Origin: Moniliella sp. 'wahieum'
Lineage: Eukaryota; Basidiomycota; Moniliellomycetes; Moniliellales; Moniliellaceae
DNA: 64,000 bases
Assembly (NCBI GenBank): GCA_003971905.1
Contig: RSEE01000124.1
Location: forward strand, 122,160-186,159
Direction: 5' to 3'
The position numbers were made by a program, and so were the translations under genes. Shown piece by piece: positions 10,250-21,232 of this stretch; position 1 is the stretch's first letter, and each line of letters begins with the position of its first letter. The notes under the pieces were generated by a model. That model did no database searches and was not told where the DNA came from. It was given only the letters and a program-made list of their open reading frames with translations.

Positions 10250-10942
10250 ATGCGCCTTACCCTCACTAGCACTGCTTTGTTGGCCTCTGCCTGTGCCGCC
10301 GGCCTGGTCCAAGCCTTCCCCGCCCCCTCGGCCCCGAATCTCGAAGCTCGCGACGATCCCTCCTTCAGGCCGATCGGCCCCTTTGTCATGCAGCTCAAGG
10401 ACCAGTGGATCACGATCAACCAAGACGAGCTGGACGTGACGTCCGACAAGGATGCGCGTACCCACTTCCTGTTTACCCCGGCCGAGTCGAACATGTACGA
10501 TGTGCACGGTACGATTGGAGGGTACAAGGAGTTTTGGGACGAAACGTTTGGCTTTTTCTCGCCGGCGGACGATACGAGTAAGTGTGTGCAGGGGCAGAGC
10601 AACTACACTCGTGCTACGCACTTTACTGTGGGTCCCTGCACCAAGCACAAGGGCTCAGCCGAGTTTGGTCTGCAGCTCTTCCACCTGCTCGCTGGTTCGG
10701 CGTATACCGATGGCGAAGGGGGCCTGCCTCAATCACACAACTACACCACGGATTGGATTCCCTTTGGCGAGAAGGGTCCTACCGAGCCAGGAGATTACAA
10801 CGCGTACGGGTCCTCGAAACCAATGAACGGATGGCGCTTTTACCCGCGCAAGTCGGATGGCGTGCGCCTGCAGGCCCAACCCATCGGCAACGGGGTAGGC
10901 GACACATTGCAGTTCCTCAACGAGACATTTTACAACATTTAA
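10250..10942 (+). CDS. small secreted protein of unknown function
   Basis: A 230-residue protein. The N-terminus is a textbook signal peptide: MRLTLTSTALLASACAAG followed by a small-residue cleavage region near residues 19-22. The mature part has only two cysteines (near residues 112 and 128, CVQG and VGPC), likely one disulfide. Several N-x-S/T sequons are present (NYTR, NYTT, NETF). A LKDQWITINQDELDVTSD segment near the start resembles small beta-rich secreted proteins common in basidiomycetes, but I cannot assign a family. There are no transmembrane segments after the signal and no GPI tail. The frame is uninterrupted. A strong TATA box and an unstructured leader suggest high expression. 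It could be a cell-wall or host-interface protein; that is inference. Confidence 0.8.
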   Translation: MRLTLTSTALLASACAAGLVQAFPAPSAPNLEARDDPSFRPIGPFVMQLKDQWITINQDELDVTSDKDARTHFLFTPAESNMYDVHGTIGGYKEFWDETFGFFSPADDTSKCVQGQSNYTRATHFTVGPCTKHKGSAEFGLQLFHLLAGSAYTDGEGGLPQSHNYTTDWIPFGEKGPTEPGDYNAYGSSKPMNGWRFYPRKSDGVRLQAQPIGNGVGDTLQFLNETFYNI

Positions 10943-12510
10943 AGGGCAAGTCTACACGACAAGGGAGATGAATGTTGAGTGTTGCACAACATAACCCTCT
11001 CTCCCCTCCGGCGCGCGCTGCCAAATGCGTTTCGATGACCTGTTGGTTCAAAACCCCCCGTTTTTCTCCCTTGGCAAAGACATTCGCTTTCTCCTGTTGC
11101 CCGTAGGCTCATTAGCCTCTGGTACCGTTTCGACCTGGGGCTCGGTCGGGACAATATTCTCTTTTGTGCACGTTGAGCCTGAACAACTTCGAGGGATCCC
11201 AGGGACCACGATTTTGACATGGAGGGTGTCAAACCAGTTGATTGATGTTACTTTGAACAGTGAACGTACGGAACGTTGAAGGAGCACCCGAGCTTGGGAT
11301 CTCTGCGACCAGTAGGCACTCGCTATAGACAGTCCGTGCTCGTAGTTTCGACGTATACGTATCCTGTCGGCAAGAAACTCTGTATTCAGCATTCAGCATT
11401 GAGTATTCAGCATCGACATAGAGGCTTTGGATTTGAGGTTATATATGCCCAGTTCTCTGCCCCAGCCTGTTTCGATCGTATATTCCCTAGAACCCTCTCC
11501 ACAGGAGGAAGGGATATGGCAAAGCACAATGTGCAGTGTAGCATTGTACGTTTTCCGGTTCCACTCTGCCCAAGCAAAGAGTCCAGCGTTGGAGTGACAA
11601 CTTCTAAGGAGACAGACCGCCAAGGAGTAGAGCCCGAATCGTCAGGCCTAACATGGGAGAACGACAGTACAAAGAAGAGGAAGGACGAAGGAAAAGAGCC
11701 ACAAACCCAAACGTGTCCGTGCCAATCACCTCCGTCCAACCGTACCAAGGGCCAAGAAAGAAAAGGATAAGCGTGGTAGCAGGGGGGGGGTGGCAGAGGG
11801 GGTCGGATGGGCATACGTGCGTGTAGGCGAGCCATATTCTTCTTAATGGTTGGTCGTCAACATGTGAACGAGACAGGGTGGTGTGCTACAGATGACCTCC
11901 TTGCTCGGGCTGGCCAGAGCGCACAGGAACGTCTCACCTCGGTTGCTCCCTTTCCTCCAATATCTTCCCGCCTGCATTCTCTTCACGTATGTACTGGCGT
12001 GTTGTCGATGCGGCTACGAATACTTCCGTTGCTCTCTACCACATTTACTGTGGAGCTCGGTACCCCAAGTGTGCAACCCCAAAACACTTATGCTTACGCT
12101 TACGGTGTAGGCTGTAGAGCACGATAGCACTGCATCTAGTCCATCCAAGACAAATGGATTTGGATTTTGAGTCACCCGCCCGAGCGCGAGCGGGTGTACG
12201 AATGCCCGTGTCGAGCAGACGCAGAGGATCATGCAACCCAGGACCGTGCCAATCAGGAGGCCTGGGGGAGAAGAGGGGAGAAGAAGCATGACAAGTGACA
12301 GGAGGGAAGAGAGACCTCACTTCTCATTCCCCAGAATTCAAATACCTAGCAACGCACTGCACGGCTACCGCAACGCAACGCAACACAATGCAACCCAATG
12401 CAGCGCGGGCAGGAAACGATGTGGGCTACCCATACATGGCCCGGTCCGAGCAGGAGGGAGACACACACGGCCGACCGAGCCCGCGCCCGCGCATGGGAAA
12501 CACGCAGCGC
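10943..12510. other. intergenic, no gene seen
   Basis: Holds the 3' flanks of two convergent genes. The heptamer array ATTCAGC x4 is at 11384-11411. GA-rich stretches near 11690-11790 are low complexity. No conserved protein recognised. Confidence 0.5.
11384..11411. repeat. ATTCAGC heptamer, four copies
   Basis: Units ATTCAGC, ATTCAGC, ATTGAGT, ATTCAGC in exact 7-bp register, in intergenic DNA. Confidence 0.7.
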
Positions 12511-12933
12511 TTACGCAGCGGTCTTCTTGAGCTCTTGGCCCAAGAGCTTCCTCCGCTGCTGCTTGAGGTGGGTGATTTCAAAGCGTTGGAAGTCGGTGGT
12601 GGACTTCTTAGCCTGACGGGCAGCCAGGGTCTTGGCCCAGTTGGACGCTGCCCACTTCTCGGCCACGCCGGCCTTTTCAAAGTACTTCTTAACGACCTTG
12701 GAGCGAGCTGCGCGGGGCAAGTCCTTGACCACAAACTTGGTCAGGATCAAGTACTTGTACTGGAACGCTTGGCGTGCGACGCCAGTCGTGGGCCCGTCAA
12801 TGATGGCCCGGTTGGCATCAATGATCTCGGCAATGACGGCCAACTTGCCATTGATCGGCGACGTTTCGTCGTTGATCAGCACCACACGGCCCACCTCGAC
12901 GAAACGCTTGAAAGAGGATACTTGGCTCGACAT
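12511..12933 (-). CDS. RPL14: 60S ribosomal protein eL14
   Basis: A 140-residue protein matching eL14 over its whole length. It starts MSSQVSSFKRFVEVGRVVLI and includes NGKLAVIAEIIDANRAIIDG, the KOW-like core shared by all eukaryotic L14 proteins. A basic tail follows with RQAKKSTTDFQRFEITHLK and QQRRKLLGQELKK. It is part of the large ribosomal subunit. The start at 12933 follows directly on a CTGTGGTGCAG acceptor-like sequence, so an intron in the 5' leader, or just before the ATG, is likely. The open frame extends upstream to 13278, but that part has no eL14 similarity. The frame is intact, in contrast to the longer neighbours. Confidence 0.95.
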   Translation of the reverse strand: MSSQVSSFKRFVEVGRVVLINDETSPINGKLAVIAEIIDANRAIIDGPTTGVARQAFQYKYLILTKFVVKDLPRAARSKVVKKYFEKAGVAEKWAASNWAKTLAARQAKKSTTDFQRFEITHLKQQRRKLLGQELKKTAA

Positions 12934-13653
12934 CTGCACCACAGGCAAGCGCAAGGAAGGAAGGGTTAGTGAGTGCAAGGGCGAGGACGACGGCAGGGCC
13001 AAGGCCACGTACGGGAAAGGACGACCTTGGAGAGCGATGGAGAGAAACAAGCGACCGCGCGGAGACACCGTGCGTGGTCTTCGGGCGAGCGGGACGGGGG
13101 CGCCTACAGCGCACGCGGGTTGCGTGCTGGCACGGCGGCGCGTGAGACTGCCGTTGTGCGGGGCGCTTAGGGTTGCTGCGGCGAGTATTCGGCCAGCGAT
13201 GGGTTTGCGACCGGTGAGCCATCCCCGGTCGCAGCGCGTGCCTGTTGAAATGTTCACCCATCCCGGCGCATAATGCAATGTTGCAAATCGAGTGGCGGCG
13301 TCTTGTTTGAGCGTCTTGCACCTCCGCTATCGCTGTCCCCCCGCTTACACCGACACGATGGACACGATGGACACGACGCACACGAGGGACACGATGGAGA
13401 TGGCCCACATGATCTGACTGGTCGCTTCGCAGCTGCCTCTCCCTGTGCCCCCTAGTGACGCCAAATGGCGATGTGGAAAGTAGATGCAATGTCCGTCTTG
13501 GCGCCTGCGCCACGCACCAAGCCCAGGATTCAAGGCGGTCGCTACACATAGATACGGGTATCAAATGGCTTCTCAGTCTGAGGCCGCACGGTGAGGGGTG
13601 AGGCCGGTGAGGGGGTGCGGCTCACCATCGCCCTCACAGACCCCTTTCCTGCT
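12934..13653. other. RPL14 upstream region and 3' flank of MOCOS
   Basis: The probable eL14 leader and promoter lie here. A GACACGATG-type nonamer repeat is at about 13350-13399. No further gene seen. Confidence 0.5.
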
Positions 13654-16600
13654 TCACTCGCTCGACCGCTCTGCCTGGTCGCAACGCAGCAGCACCGGTG
13701 CGCCGAGCTGGACCGACCCGACGGACGTGCGCTCGGGTGCCCAGGCAAGGTGCGTGCCAAATACGACACGGCCATTGGAAGCTCTGCGGCGCTGAGAGAT
13801 GCTGAGTAAAGTTTGAGGCAACTTGCGTCCGGTCCACTGATCGATAGCTACCATTTGACACCTTCTACACGGGCCGAGAGAAACGAAGGTTTCTCCTCCC
13901 ACTTGGATCCGGCTCAGTTGGTCCCAGGTAACGCACACCACGTGCCTGCCTCGGCTTGCTGCGCGGCGAGGAGAGAGGCGTCGTTGGCGGTTGCAGCTGG
14001 AGGCGAAGGAGCTGGCGTGGTCCATGGTGATGCACAGGGAACAAGTGGGTCCATACGTCTCGGTCGCTTGGCCGGGCGCTCTTGTCCTCCGTTCAGGTCC
14101 GCCTCCGTATCCGCCTCCGCCTTCGCCTCCGCCTCCGTATTCACATTTGCATTCGTATCCGAGCCAAGCGAAGCGACCTCATGCCCAGGCTGAGAGGGAA
14201 GAGGAGAATGGACAGTATCTGGGGGCCCAACGACGAAATTGGCGCGGAACCTGCGCGCGACATTACGCCAATGTAAGTTGCTCAAGGGCTTTTCGCCCTT
14301 GGCAGCCAAATCCTTCTCGATCCACGCTGCGACCGCCTGGACCGCGCCTTGGTGCAGCAGTAAAAAGGGACTTTCGTTAGCGAGCAAGATAGGTGGTGGG
14401 TGGGTAGGGCACCATCCAATCCGTCGGGTCCGGAAAGGTCAGAGGAGGGAAGTAATTTGGTATGACGATGTGCTTGGTCAGGTGGCAGACGGGCCAGGTA
14501 GCTCTTCGACCGAGGAAGCGAGAAAAAGCATGGGTGATATGGGGTGCATCGTAGATCCGAGCGAGGACATTATCCGCGCACACGCGAAGAGGTTGGTCGC
14601 CCTGTGCGTTGGTGCCATACGGAATGAGCACAAGATCGTCGTCGTCTAAGTTGCCTGGGGCTTCCGGGTGGATTGGGGTGTTGTACGGCACGGGTTCGGG
14701 CCGACCGCGCGCAGCACAGTGAACGCGCGGAAACCGAATTTCCAACACTTGCTTGGCCCGATCCACAAACGGTCGGATAGTCGCCATTCTCGGTTCTCGT
14801 TTTTGACTGATCGCTCGCCCCGTATCCAGATCAATCACGCACCATTCCCGGTCATGCAACAGTCCCGATCGAGTCAAGGGCCACGCCACCTCGGCTCCTT
14901 GCTCTCCCACTGAAAGTTCTTGTCCTGCACAGGACTGATCGGATACAGCGTCGCCATCTTCAACACGATGTCCGACGTGGGGGCAAGGGGAAGGGGAAGG
15001 GGAAGGGGAAGGGGAACGGGACGGGCAACTTCTTGCTGTTTTGCTGGCATGTCAGTCTGGTCCACAAAGTACATTTTGATAAACTCGATCAACTCATCCA
15101 CATCCGACGCCGTGTTCCACACGCTCAACGAGGCACGAATTGACGCGGCTGGATCATCCTCGTCCGGCTCGGCAGGAGGGGGTTTGGGTTGGTCGGTGCC
15201 ACCTGTGCCTGGATCGGTGTCGATGCCAGGTCCGGGGCCGGCCCCGGACCCTGCGATCGCCGCATACACACGCGACCGGGCCAAAGGACAAGAATCTGGT
15301 GCGTCCACTACGGCCTGAGCGGCCGTATCGCACCCCGCACCTTGCTCGTACACCTTCCACAGCAACTCCTCCGCATGGGCAAGTTGTTCTTCTGTTGCTG
15401 GTCCAGCTTGGTCGGCGGGGCAAAGAGTGTGGGAGACGGCGACGCCTGCATTGCAGTGGCGGCCTACGCGAACATGGACGTTGGCGAGGGAAGCAAGACG
15501 TGCGAATTCGGAGGCGGGAACACGAGTTCCAGTCGAAGAGAGCAGAACAAACGCAGCGGTGGGACCTTGATCGCGATGGGACGTATCGGATGTGTCGGAC
15601 GGATCAGACGGGTCCAAGCCTGCGCCTGTGGCCCATTGAGCCGCCTCGTGGCTGGACGACAAGACTCGTACAGCCGGGGTGCCATTGGCATGGCGGACGT
15701 GGGCAAGGCGCGTGTGAAGGTGGTAGGCAAGAAAACGTAAGTGTGCAGCTTGCTTGTCCCACGCGCCTAACACACGATGACACGCTTGCATCGCATGGCG
15801 CAACGCCACAATACCATGCACGTTGATCGTGCCATCCTCGAACCGGGCCGGGAGACTACTGGGCCGAGCCACTTGGATGCCCTTCTGCGGCAGTAGGACC
15901 GAGACGGTGCCACCGCCATAATAAGGTTTGGCACGCAACATGGATCCGCTCGAGGACTTGACCACCAGCCCGCCCAGGCCCGTTGGTGCGCCATATACCT
16001 TGTATAGAGAGAAGGCGATGAAATCGGGGGCAGAGTCGTAGCCTTCCTCGGTGGAAGAAGGTAGGGTCATCCGGTTGGAAGAGAGGTAGGCGGCGGCATC
16101 AACCAAGATCCGAGGTCGCGGCTGGGCAGCACAGAGATGGGCGAGCAACTGATCGTATTTACGTCCGGTTGCATTACATTGGAGCGGGAGGATGGCCAGC
16201 TGGTCGTGCGTCCAGGGATGGTGACGCATGTGTGCCTCGGTGAGTGCACCATGGGTCAGCCCGCGCGCCTGGGCAATCCCCGCAGGCCCACGACCGAAGT
16301 GTGAGCCTCGAGAAGATGGACGAGGTGCGGGCCCGGTGCCGAGGTGGAAAAGGCAAAGCTCTGTGCAACCGTTTGGAGCGAAGCGGTAGTGCCAGAGGTA
16401 AAGATCAGGTCCCAGCCGCCGCCGTCGCTGGGCAAGGAAAAGAGTTGGGTCAACACGTCGTGGCGAGCCTGCTCGACCATGTTGGCGGCACGGACGCCTG
16501 CTGCACTGAGGCTGTGCGGGTTGGCGTAGAAATGCTGGGCGAGGTCGTCGGCCCAGGCGCGGACGCCGGAGATGGGGGTAGGAGGCATGCCAGCCGCATC

Positions 16601-16717
16601 GAGGTAGAGCCCGCCAAAGTTGGTGCCATCGGGCAAGGTGTGGGCGTGGAGGGCGGGGAGCTCGGCGTGGCGGATGCGATGGATGTAGTCGTTGTAGGCT
16701 TCGTGGGCATTGGGCAT
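13654..16717 (-). CDS. MOCOS: molybdenum cofactor sulfurase (frame-broken)
   Basis: A cytosolic PLP enzyme that swaps an oxo for a sulfido ligand on the molybdenum cofactor of xanthine dehydrogenase and aldehyde oxidase. The N-terminal part, from ATG 16717, is a class V aminotransferase fold: YLDAAGMPPTPISGVRAWA, LIFTSGTTASLQTVAQSF, then FIAFSLYKVYGAPTGLGGL, where the lysine should hold PLP, and GTVSVLLPQ. The C-terminal part is the MOSC unit: LLHDREWCVIDLDTGRAISQ, ESPFLLLHQGAVQAVAAW, RFRANFVVGP, and CRRCQMVAIDQWTG with the sulfur-relay cysteine. About 1,000 residues, normal for the family, with an acidic and Pro/Leu insert between the domains. The domains run through at least four frames with switches near 16270, 14905, 14385 and 13960. 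This is either pseudogenisation or sequence error; conservation on both sides favours error. Confidence 0.85.
14986..15021 (-). repeat. GGGGAA hexamer in MOCOS
   Basis: Four to five AGGGGA units encode a Pro-Leu repeat between the two halves of the sulfurase. Confidence 0.6.
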
Positions 16718-17645
16718 GGCAGGGACACTGGCGGTGGTGGCAAGGGCCGAGGGGCGGTGGAGGAGGAGCCGCGTAGACGGTGGCGGCGGAGGAGGCGGCC
16801 TGGCTTCCGAGCGGGGACGACGGACAGGGCCAGCGGGCGTGTAAGCGGTCTGGGTTCTGAGGCGCCCACTGGCAGTTGCCAGTGGCGTTAGTCAACAAAC
16901 GCCAGCCGGCTGCCGCCGCCCGAAGCCACCGCCACCCAGCACGGAGCAGTGTCGGCCGATGCCGGTTATCGATTATCAGCTGAACATGTCACATGTGCCA
17001 TGCGTCTCCACTCTTCCGTACTCAGTCGTCGCTTGTGGAGCGTCGGCCCGGGTCCAAGTCCGCACTGTGGAGCAGCAGCTTCCATCGCTTCTGCAACTTG
17101 CGGCGCCACCAAGAAGTGGGCGAGGCGCTTGTCAGGCCTGAGGCTCAGGACCTAGGGGGAGGAAGCGGGGCCGAGGAGCCACATCCCCGTCACGCGTCCA
17201 TACTGAGTTGCTCAGCGATCAGTATCTGTCGGAGGGCCTACAAATCGGCGCAAGAAGATAAATGTACGATGTGGCTTAAGTTTTGAGTCTCGTTGGGAAG
17301 TATGAGGGTAAGCCTAGCTGCCTGAATGCGGCATTGCCAATCCAGTCGCGCCCATTGAGATTGTACGCCTTTTATTGGTCTGTTTGGGTAAGGCGGTAAC
17401 TGAGTACTGAGTACTGGACCAAGAAAAGAACACTTGGTCGTACTGACTGCGTCCGTGTCTGCTCGTGTGCAACTTGCCTTGCTCTCCCATCTGCTCATTG
17501 CTGGGTCAGTATTCAGTATTCCGTACACAGTGCGGTGTTGGTGGCCAGAGGGACGGGCGATCATGCACCATGAATCATTGCAATTCGCGCCGCCCCGGAA
17601 CATGTTCCATGCCATTACCCATTGGCCTCGGTCGGAATCAGGAAA
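16718..17645. other. intergenic, MOCOS upstream region
   Basis: Head of MOCOS to tail of QCR1. Heptamer arrays lie at 17401-17414 (TGAGTAC x2) and 17506-17526 (TCAGTAT x2 plus TCCGTAC). No gene recognised. Confidence 0.5.
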
Positions 17646-18868
17646 TCAGTACAGCATCGAGCTCATATCCGCGCGGATGCGATCTACGGGAACAGTCCCT
17701 CTGTGCGACGAACGCGGCGATGGCAATGTCGGGTCCCACAAGTACTTGAGAGCCGTGGCCTTGATCACTTCTGGGGTCACCTGATCAACCTGGGTCTTAA
17801 ACTGGTCCAAGGACACGCGGGTGCCCGTGGTGGCGAGTTGATGACCGATCGTGTGCCAATCCCAAGGGAAGACCCTGGTCCAGGGAGAAAGCGAGTTTCA
17901 GTTGTGCCTTGGCGCGTTCGACGTCCAAAGTAGTGGGCGCAATGCTCTGTCGCTGCCATTCCTTCAAGATAAAGTGAGTCGTATCGTCCAGCCGATCAAT
18001 CTGGTCCGACTCGACGTACACGCCCCACAGGCCCGTGTCGGAAAAGGAATGACTAAAGTGGTTGTACGAGATGGCCAACTGGTTTCTGCCACCTTGGACG
18101 ACAGTCGGCTGGAGAGCAAGGTTGATGCGCCCAGAGAGCGGTCCAGTTGCCCAGGATGGCTTGCAGCACGAGCAAGGGAACGTAATCGGGGCTGGTATAG
18201 CTAGCACCTTCGACGGCGATGGCAAAGTTGCACGTTGGGTATGCATCGTCGCGGATCCGCACGTCTGATCCAACAAACTGCGTCGGCGTCGTCTTGGGCA
18301 ACAGCAGCGGGTTGGCCGAGGTGGGGAGAGAGGTGAATAATGATTTGGCTACGCTGACCAGTTGGTCATGGTCCACCGCGCCCGTAGCTACGATGGTCGG
18401 TTGTCCGAAACAAGGTACTTGTCCTGGAACAACTTCAATTGGTCCGGCACCAACCTATGTACCGACTCGTCCCCTTCGATCGTCTGGCCCAGCGCTTGCC
18501 TTTGGAACGCGACCGCATACAAGTGCTCAAACACAATGTCCTTAATGGGCTTATCGGTCTCATGCCGTTGCAGCCTTGGTCCGCTCTGTCTCCAACGCAG
18601 CTTGGCTCAAGTCGGGATTTTGTAACAGACGCGCCAAGGCGGCCACCGTCTGGATGCATCCTCCCCCAGCGATTCCACATAAAACGCCGTGCTTTCCCGG
18701 ACGTGTAGCCATCCAACTTGTACCCCAACTTGTCCACCTCGGCCGCCGCGCCTGTCCAATGCGCCGCCCCACCCCCGACATACACACACACACACACCAC
18801 ACACACACACAACCACAAACAACACACACACAAACACACACACACACACACACCCACACCAAACACAC

Positions 18869-18911
<43 letters not shown>

Positions 18912-19263
18912 CATCCACCGGGTCAACAGTTGGTTCGGTCGTGCTCTACGTGCACGGCAGCAAGGACGACTACGGGCAGCGGAGAAGGGAGCGAAGCACA
19001 CGCACCGGTGATGGAAACTTGGCTGAACAAGTTAGCGAGGCCACTGGCATCGGAAGCGTCGGTACGACTACCAGCGTTGATCCATGCACCGACGGTTGCC
19101 GTCTTGGCAGCCGGGTTGGCCTCGGTAGCAATGGTCAAGCGTTGTCTAGGACGCTGAGCTGGGTGATGGGCGTGCTCGGGGCGGCGGTGGCAAAGGCGCG
19201 GGAGGGCACAGCCGCCCGATGTACGGCAGGCACAGCGCGGCAGAACAGCAGGCGGACCGACAT
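17646..19263 (-). CDS. QCR1: cytochrome bc1 complex core protein 1 (peptidase M16 family; frame-broken)
   Basis: Mitochondrial inner-membrane complex III core subunit, related to MPP-beta. From ATG 19263 the N-terminus is an Arg-rich, acid-free presequence (MSVRLLFCRAVPAVHR...). M16 blocks follow: TIATEANPAAKTATVGAWIN, AGSRTDASDASGLANLF, EVDKLGYKLDGYTS, VGSDVRIRDDAYPTCNFAIA, DDTTHFILKEWQRQ and the terminal RIRADMSSMLY. I favour core protein 1 over MPP-beta because the HxxEH zinc site expected after GLAN is absent and the C-terminal half fits COR1 proteins. An intron at 18752-19005 (phase 1) joins VSITG to AAAEVDKLG. One G is missing at the conserved NGL near 19130, and other shifts occur near 18690, 18400 and 17720. 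MPP-beta remains possible. Confidence 0.75.
18779..18912. repeat. CA/TG dinucleotide microsatellite in the QCR1 intron
   Basis: About 130 bp of nearly pure CA (plus strand) inside the inferred intron 18752-19005. On the coding strand it is TG. Confidence 0.9.
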
Positions 19264-20302
19264 GGACGACGGTGAGGCCTGATTCGCAGGCGAGGAGGCA
19301 ACGAGCAATGCAAAGCAAACGTTAGCGTTAATCCAGCAGTTGCGATTGGCTGCCGTCTGTGTTGGTGTGGGTTATTAACAACCCTACTCGGGCGCAGTGT
19401 TAGATCTTAGAAATGGACGGGTCACGTGCCTCCCTTGTCTGCCTAGGAAACGAGTCCACAGGGAGACTACGTTCGAGCGGTGTTTCGAAATGAAAAAAAG
19501 ATCGGGGAGGTGGAGGTGGATCTGGGATCTGGATCTGGGGTGTTGCATGTTGGACCAGGTTAGAGTCCGGGCAGGCCACATCCACAGACGCTCCTCTCAG
19601 GCTCACGCGCCCACGGGCGCAGCTGAGCCTCAGCGCCCAGGCTGCGCGCCTCGCGTATTTGGCCCCTCGGGCGTGCCGGTTGGACCCGAATGTGGCTTGC
19701 AGTCTGAGAACTACTACTCGGTACTCAGTCTTATATCGATCCCTTAGGCCTTAGCACAGAAGGAAGGACTGGACTGACAATCGTCACGCGATGTTACCGG
19801 TTACCACATCGAAGACGCACGATCCTCACGCATGAGCTGCATGAGCATAACCGCAGAGCCGGGGTGTATTGGGGCACGGGCGATCGTCATCCCATATCGC
19901 CAAGGCAAGGCCAGGCTGAGCGCTGACATGTGGCAAGGGCTGACATGGACTTCGACGATCGAACGCTCTGCCGCTCGCCGCAGCGCTCGTCGGCCTCATC
20001 CACGGTGGCGCTGAGCCGCTGAAAACGTTGATCGTCTTGATCATCCGAGGCCGCAGGCCTCACGGGCCTCACGCGTCACGCCGGAAGCCCTGACATGTTA
20101 CAGGGCGCCGGTGACGTCCAACTGCCGTTCATCGCTTCCGTCTGGACAAGGCGTGGGCTGGTGTGTGTGAGTACAGTACATATGCTTTTGGCTCGAGCGC
20201 TCCAGGCAGAACCCGCGACGCTTCTCAGATCTCTTGTGCCGGCAAGCGAAGGGCCCCACACCACCAGCAGGCACTAGGCAGCTCGCACCAGCTTGCTGCC
20301 CC

Positions 20303-20330
20303 GATTCATGATTCATGATTAATGATTGCG
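20303..20330. repeat. GATTCAT heptamer, four copies
   Basis: GATTCAT, GATTCAT, GATTAAT, GATTGCG in 7-bp register; an AT-rich island in GC-rich DNA. Confidence 0.7.
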
Positions 20331-20467
20331 GAGCGGCAGCTCTCTTGGCCCACGCGCGTGCACGCTCACGCCACCTTTGCTTGTCCTTCTGGGCGATCCA
20401 TTTCCCGATCGCACGTTGCTTGGTACCCGTGGTGTTACTAGTTACTGGTTCCCTTACCGGGTGAGAA

Positions 20468-20496
20468 TGAGGCCTGAGGCCCTGAGGCCTGAGGTG
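20468..20496. repeat. TGAGGCC heptamer, four copies
   Basis: TGAGGCC twice, one inserted C, TGAGGCC, TGAGGTG. The same word occurs twice at 35355-35368. Confidence 0.65.
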
Positions 20497-20787
20497 AGGT
20501 GCACTACGCGTCGGCCTACGTCAACGTCAAAATGAGCATGTCAACGCACCACACAGACTGTGTCACAGGTGCGCTGTCAGCTGTGTGCTCAGGCTCAGGC
20601 GCAGTACCAGTGCGAGGGAGCCTCAGCGTCAGCGCAGGGCGAGTGACAGGTAGCGCTGAGCAGCGCCACGCATACTACACAGCCCCCGTGCCCCCTTCCC
20701 TGCTTTGCTTAGGCTCAGCCTGAGCGCTGAGGCTCAGCGCTCGCTCCGTCCCAAGCAACAACCAAGCGCCAGCAACCTGGACCCTAG

Positions 20788-20795
20788 ATATATAT
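20788..20795 (+). promoter_or_regulatory. TATA box of PMP3
   Basis: ATATATAT about 120 bp upstream of the PMP3 start, followed by a CT-rich leader. Confidence 0.55.
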
Positions 20796-20911
20796 CCTAC
20801 GTCGAGACGAGGCAGGCTGTCGTCTTGCCACCCCTCCTCAACTTTCCTACCTCCTCCTTGCGACTTCCTCCTTGCTCCCTCGTTGATTGTCTGCCCGTCT
20901 GGTTACTTACC

Positions 20912-21232
20912 ATGGTCCAACTTGAACCCACCGACTGGGGCGTTGTGAGTACAGATTCCCATCCTGCTGGTTTGGAGGGGGCGTTTGGTGCGCGGGAGAG
21001 GTGGCCGAGCCAGCTGCGCTGCCATGCGGGCCATGCGAGCTAACGACGATTCCTTTGTGTGCAGCTGCTCATCACAATCATCATTCCTCCCATTGGCGTG
21101 TTCATCCTCACCGACGGCTGCGGCATTGAATTCTGGATCGATGTGGTGCTTACCATTTGCGGCTGGTTCCCCGGCGTGTTGGCTGGGCTGTACTGCTTCT
21201 ACACGCGCAACAAGGACAAGCTCTCCTCCTAA
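20912..21232 (+). CDS. PMP3: plasma membrane proteolipid 3 (UPF0057)
   Basis: Two exons, 20912-20944 and 21065-21232, separated by a 120-bp GTGAGT...GCAG intron in phase 0, give a 66-residue protein. The second exon encodes the whole family signature: a first membrane helix LLITIIIPPIGVFILTDG, then CGIEFWIDVVLTICGWFPG, and a second helix ending GLYCFYTRNKDK. This small, very hydrophobic protein keeps plasma-membrane potential and salt tolerance in yeast. The family is usually 52-57 residues; the extra residues are the hydrophilic N-terminus MVQLEPTDWGV. The gene is intact. It shows that ordinary short introns operate here. Confidence 0.93.

Larger units (their letters stand above)
19264..20787. 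other. intergenic between QCR1 and PMP3
   Basis: A shared divergent upstream region of about 1.6 kb. Heptamer arrays lie at 20303-20330 and 20468-20496, and a palindrome-rich GCTCAG/CTGAGC patch at 20705-20745. No gene seen. Confidence 0.5.

Noticed and set aside
12934-13278. Upstream in-frame extension of eL14
   Set aside because: No similarity to eL14 proteins, and an acceptor-like CAG directly precedes the chosen ATG.
18913-19000. HVEHD sequence in the QCR1 region as a possible M16 zinc motif
   Set aside because: The spacing is wrong for HxxEH, and it lies inside the inferred intron.
18689-19282. Poly Thr-His frame and its antisense poly Val-Cys frames
   Set aside because: Direct translation of the CA/TG microsatellite inside the QCR1 intron.
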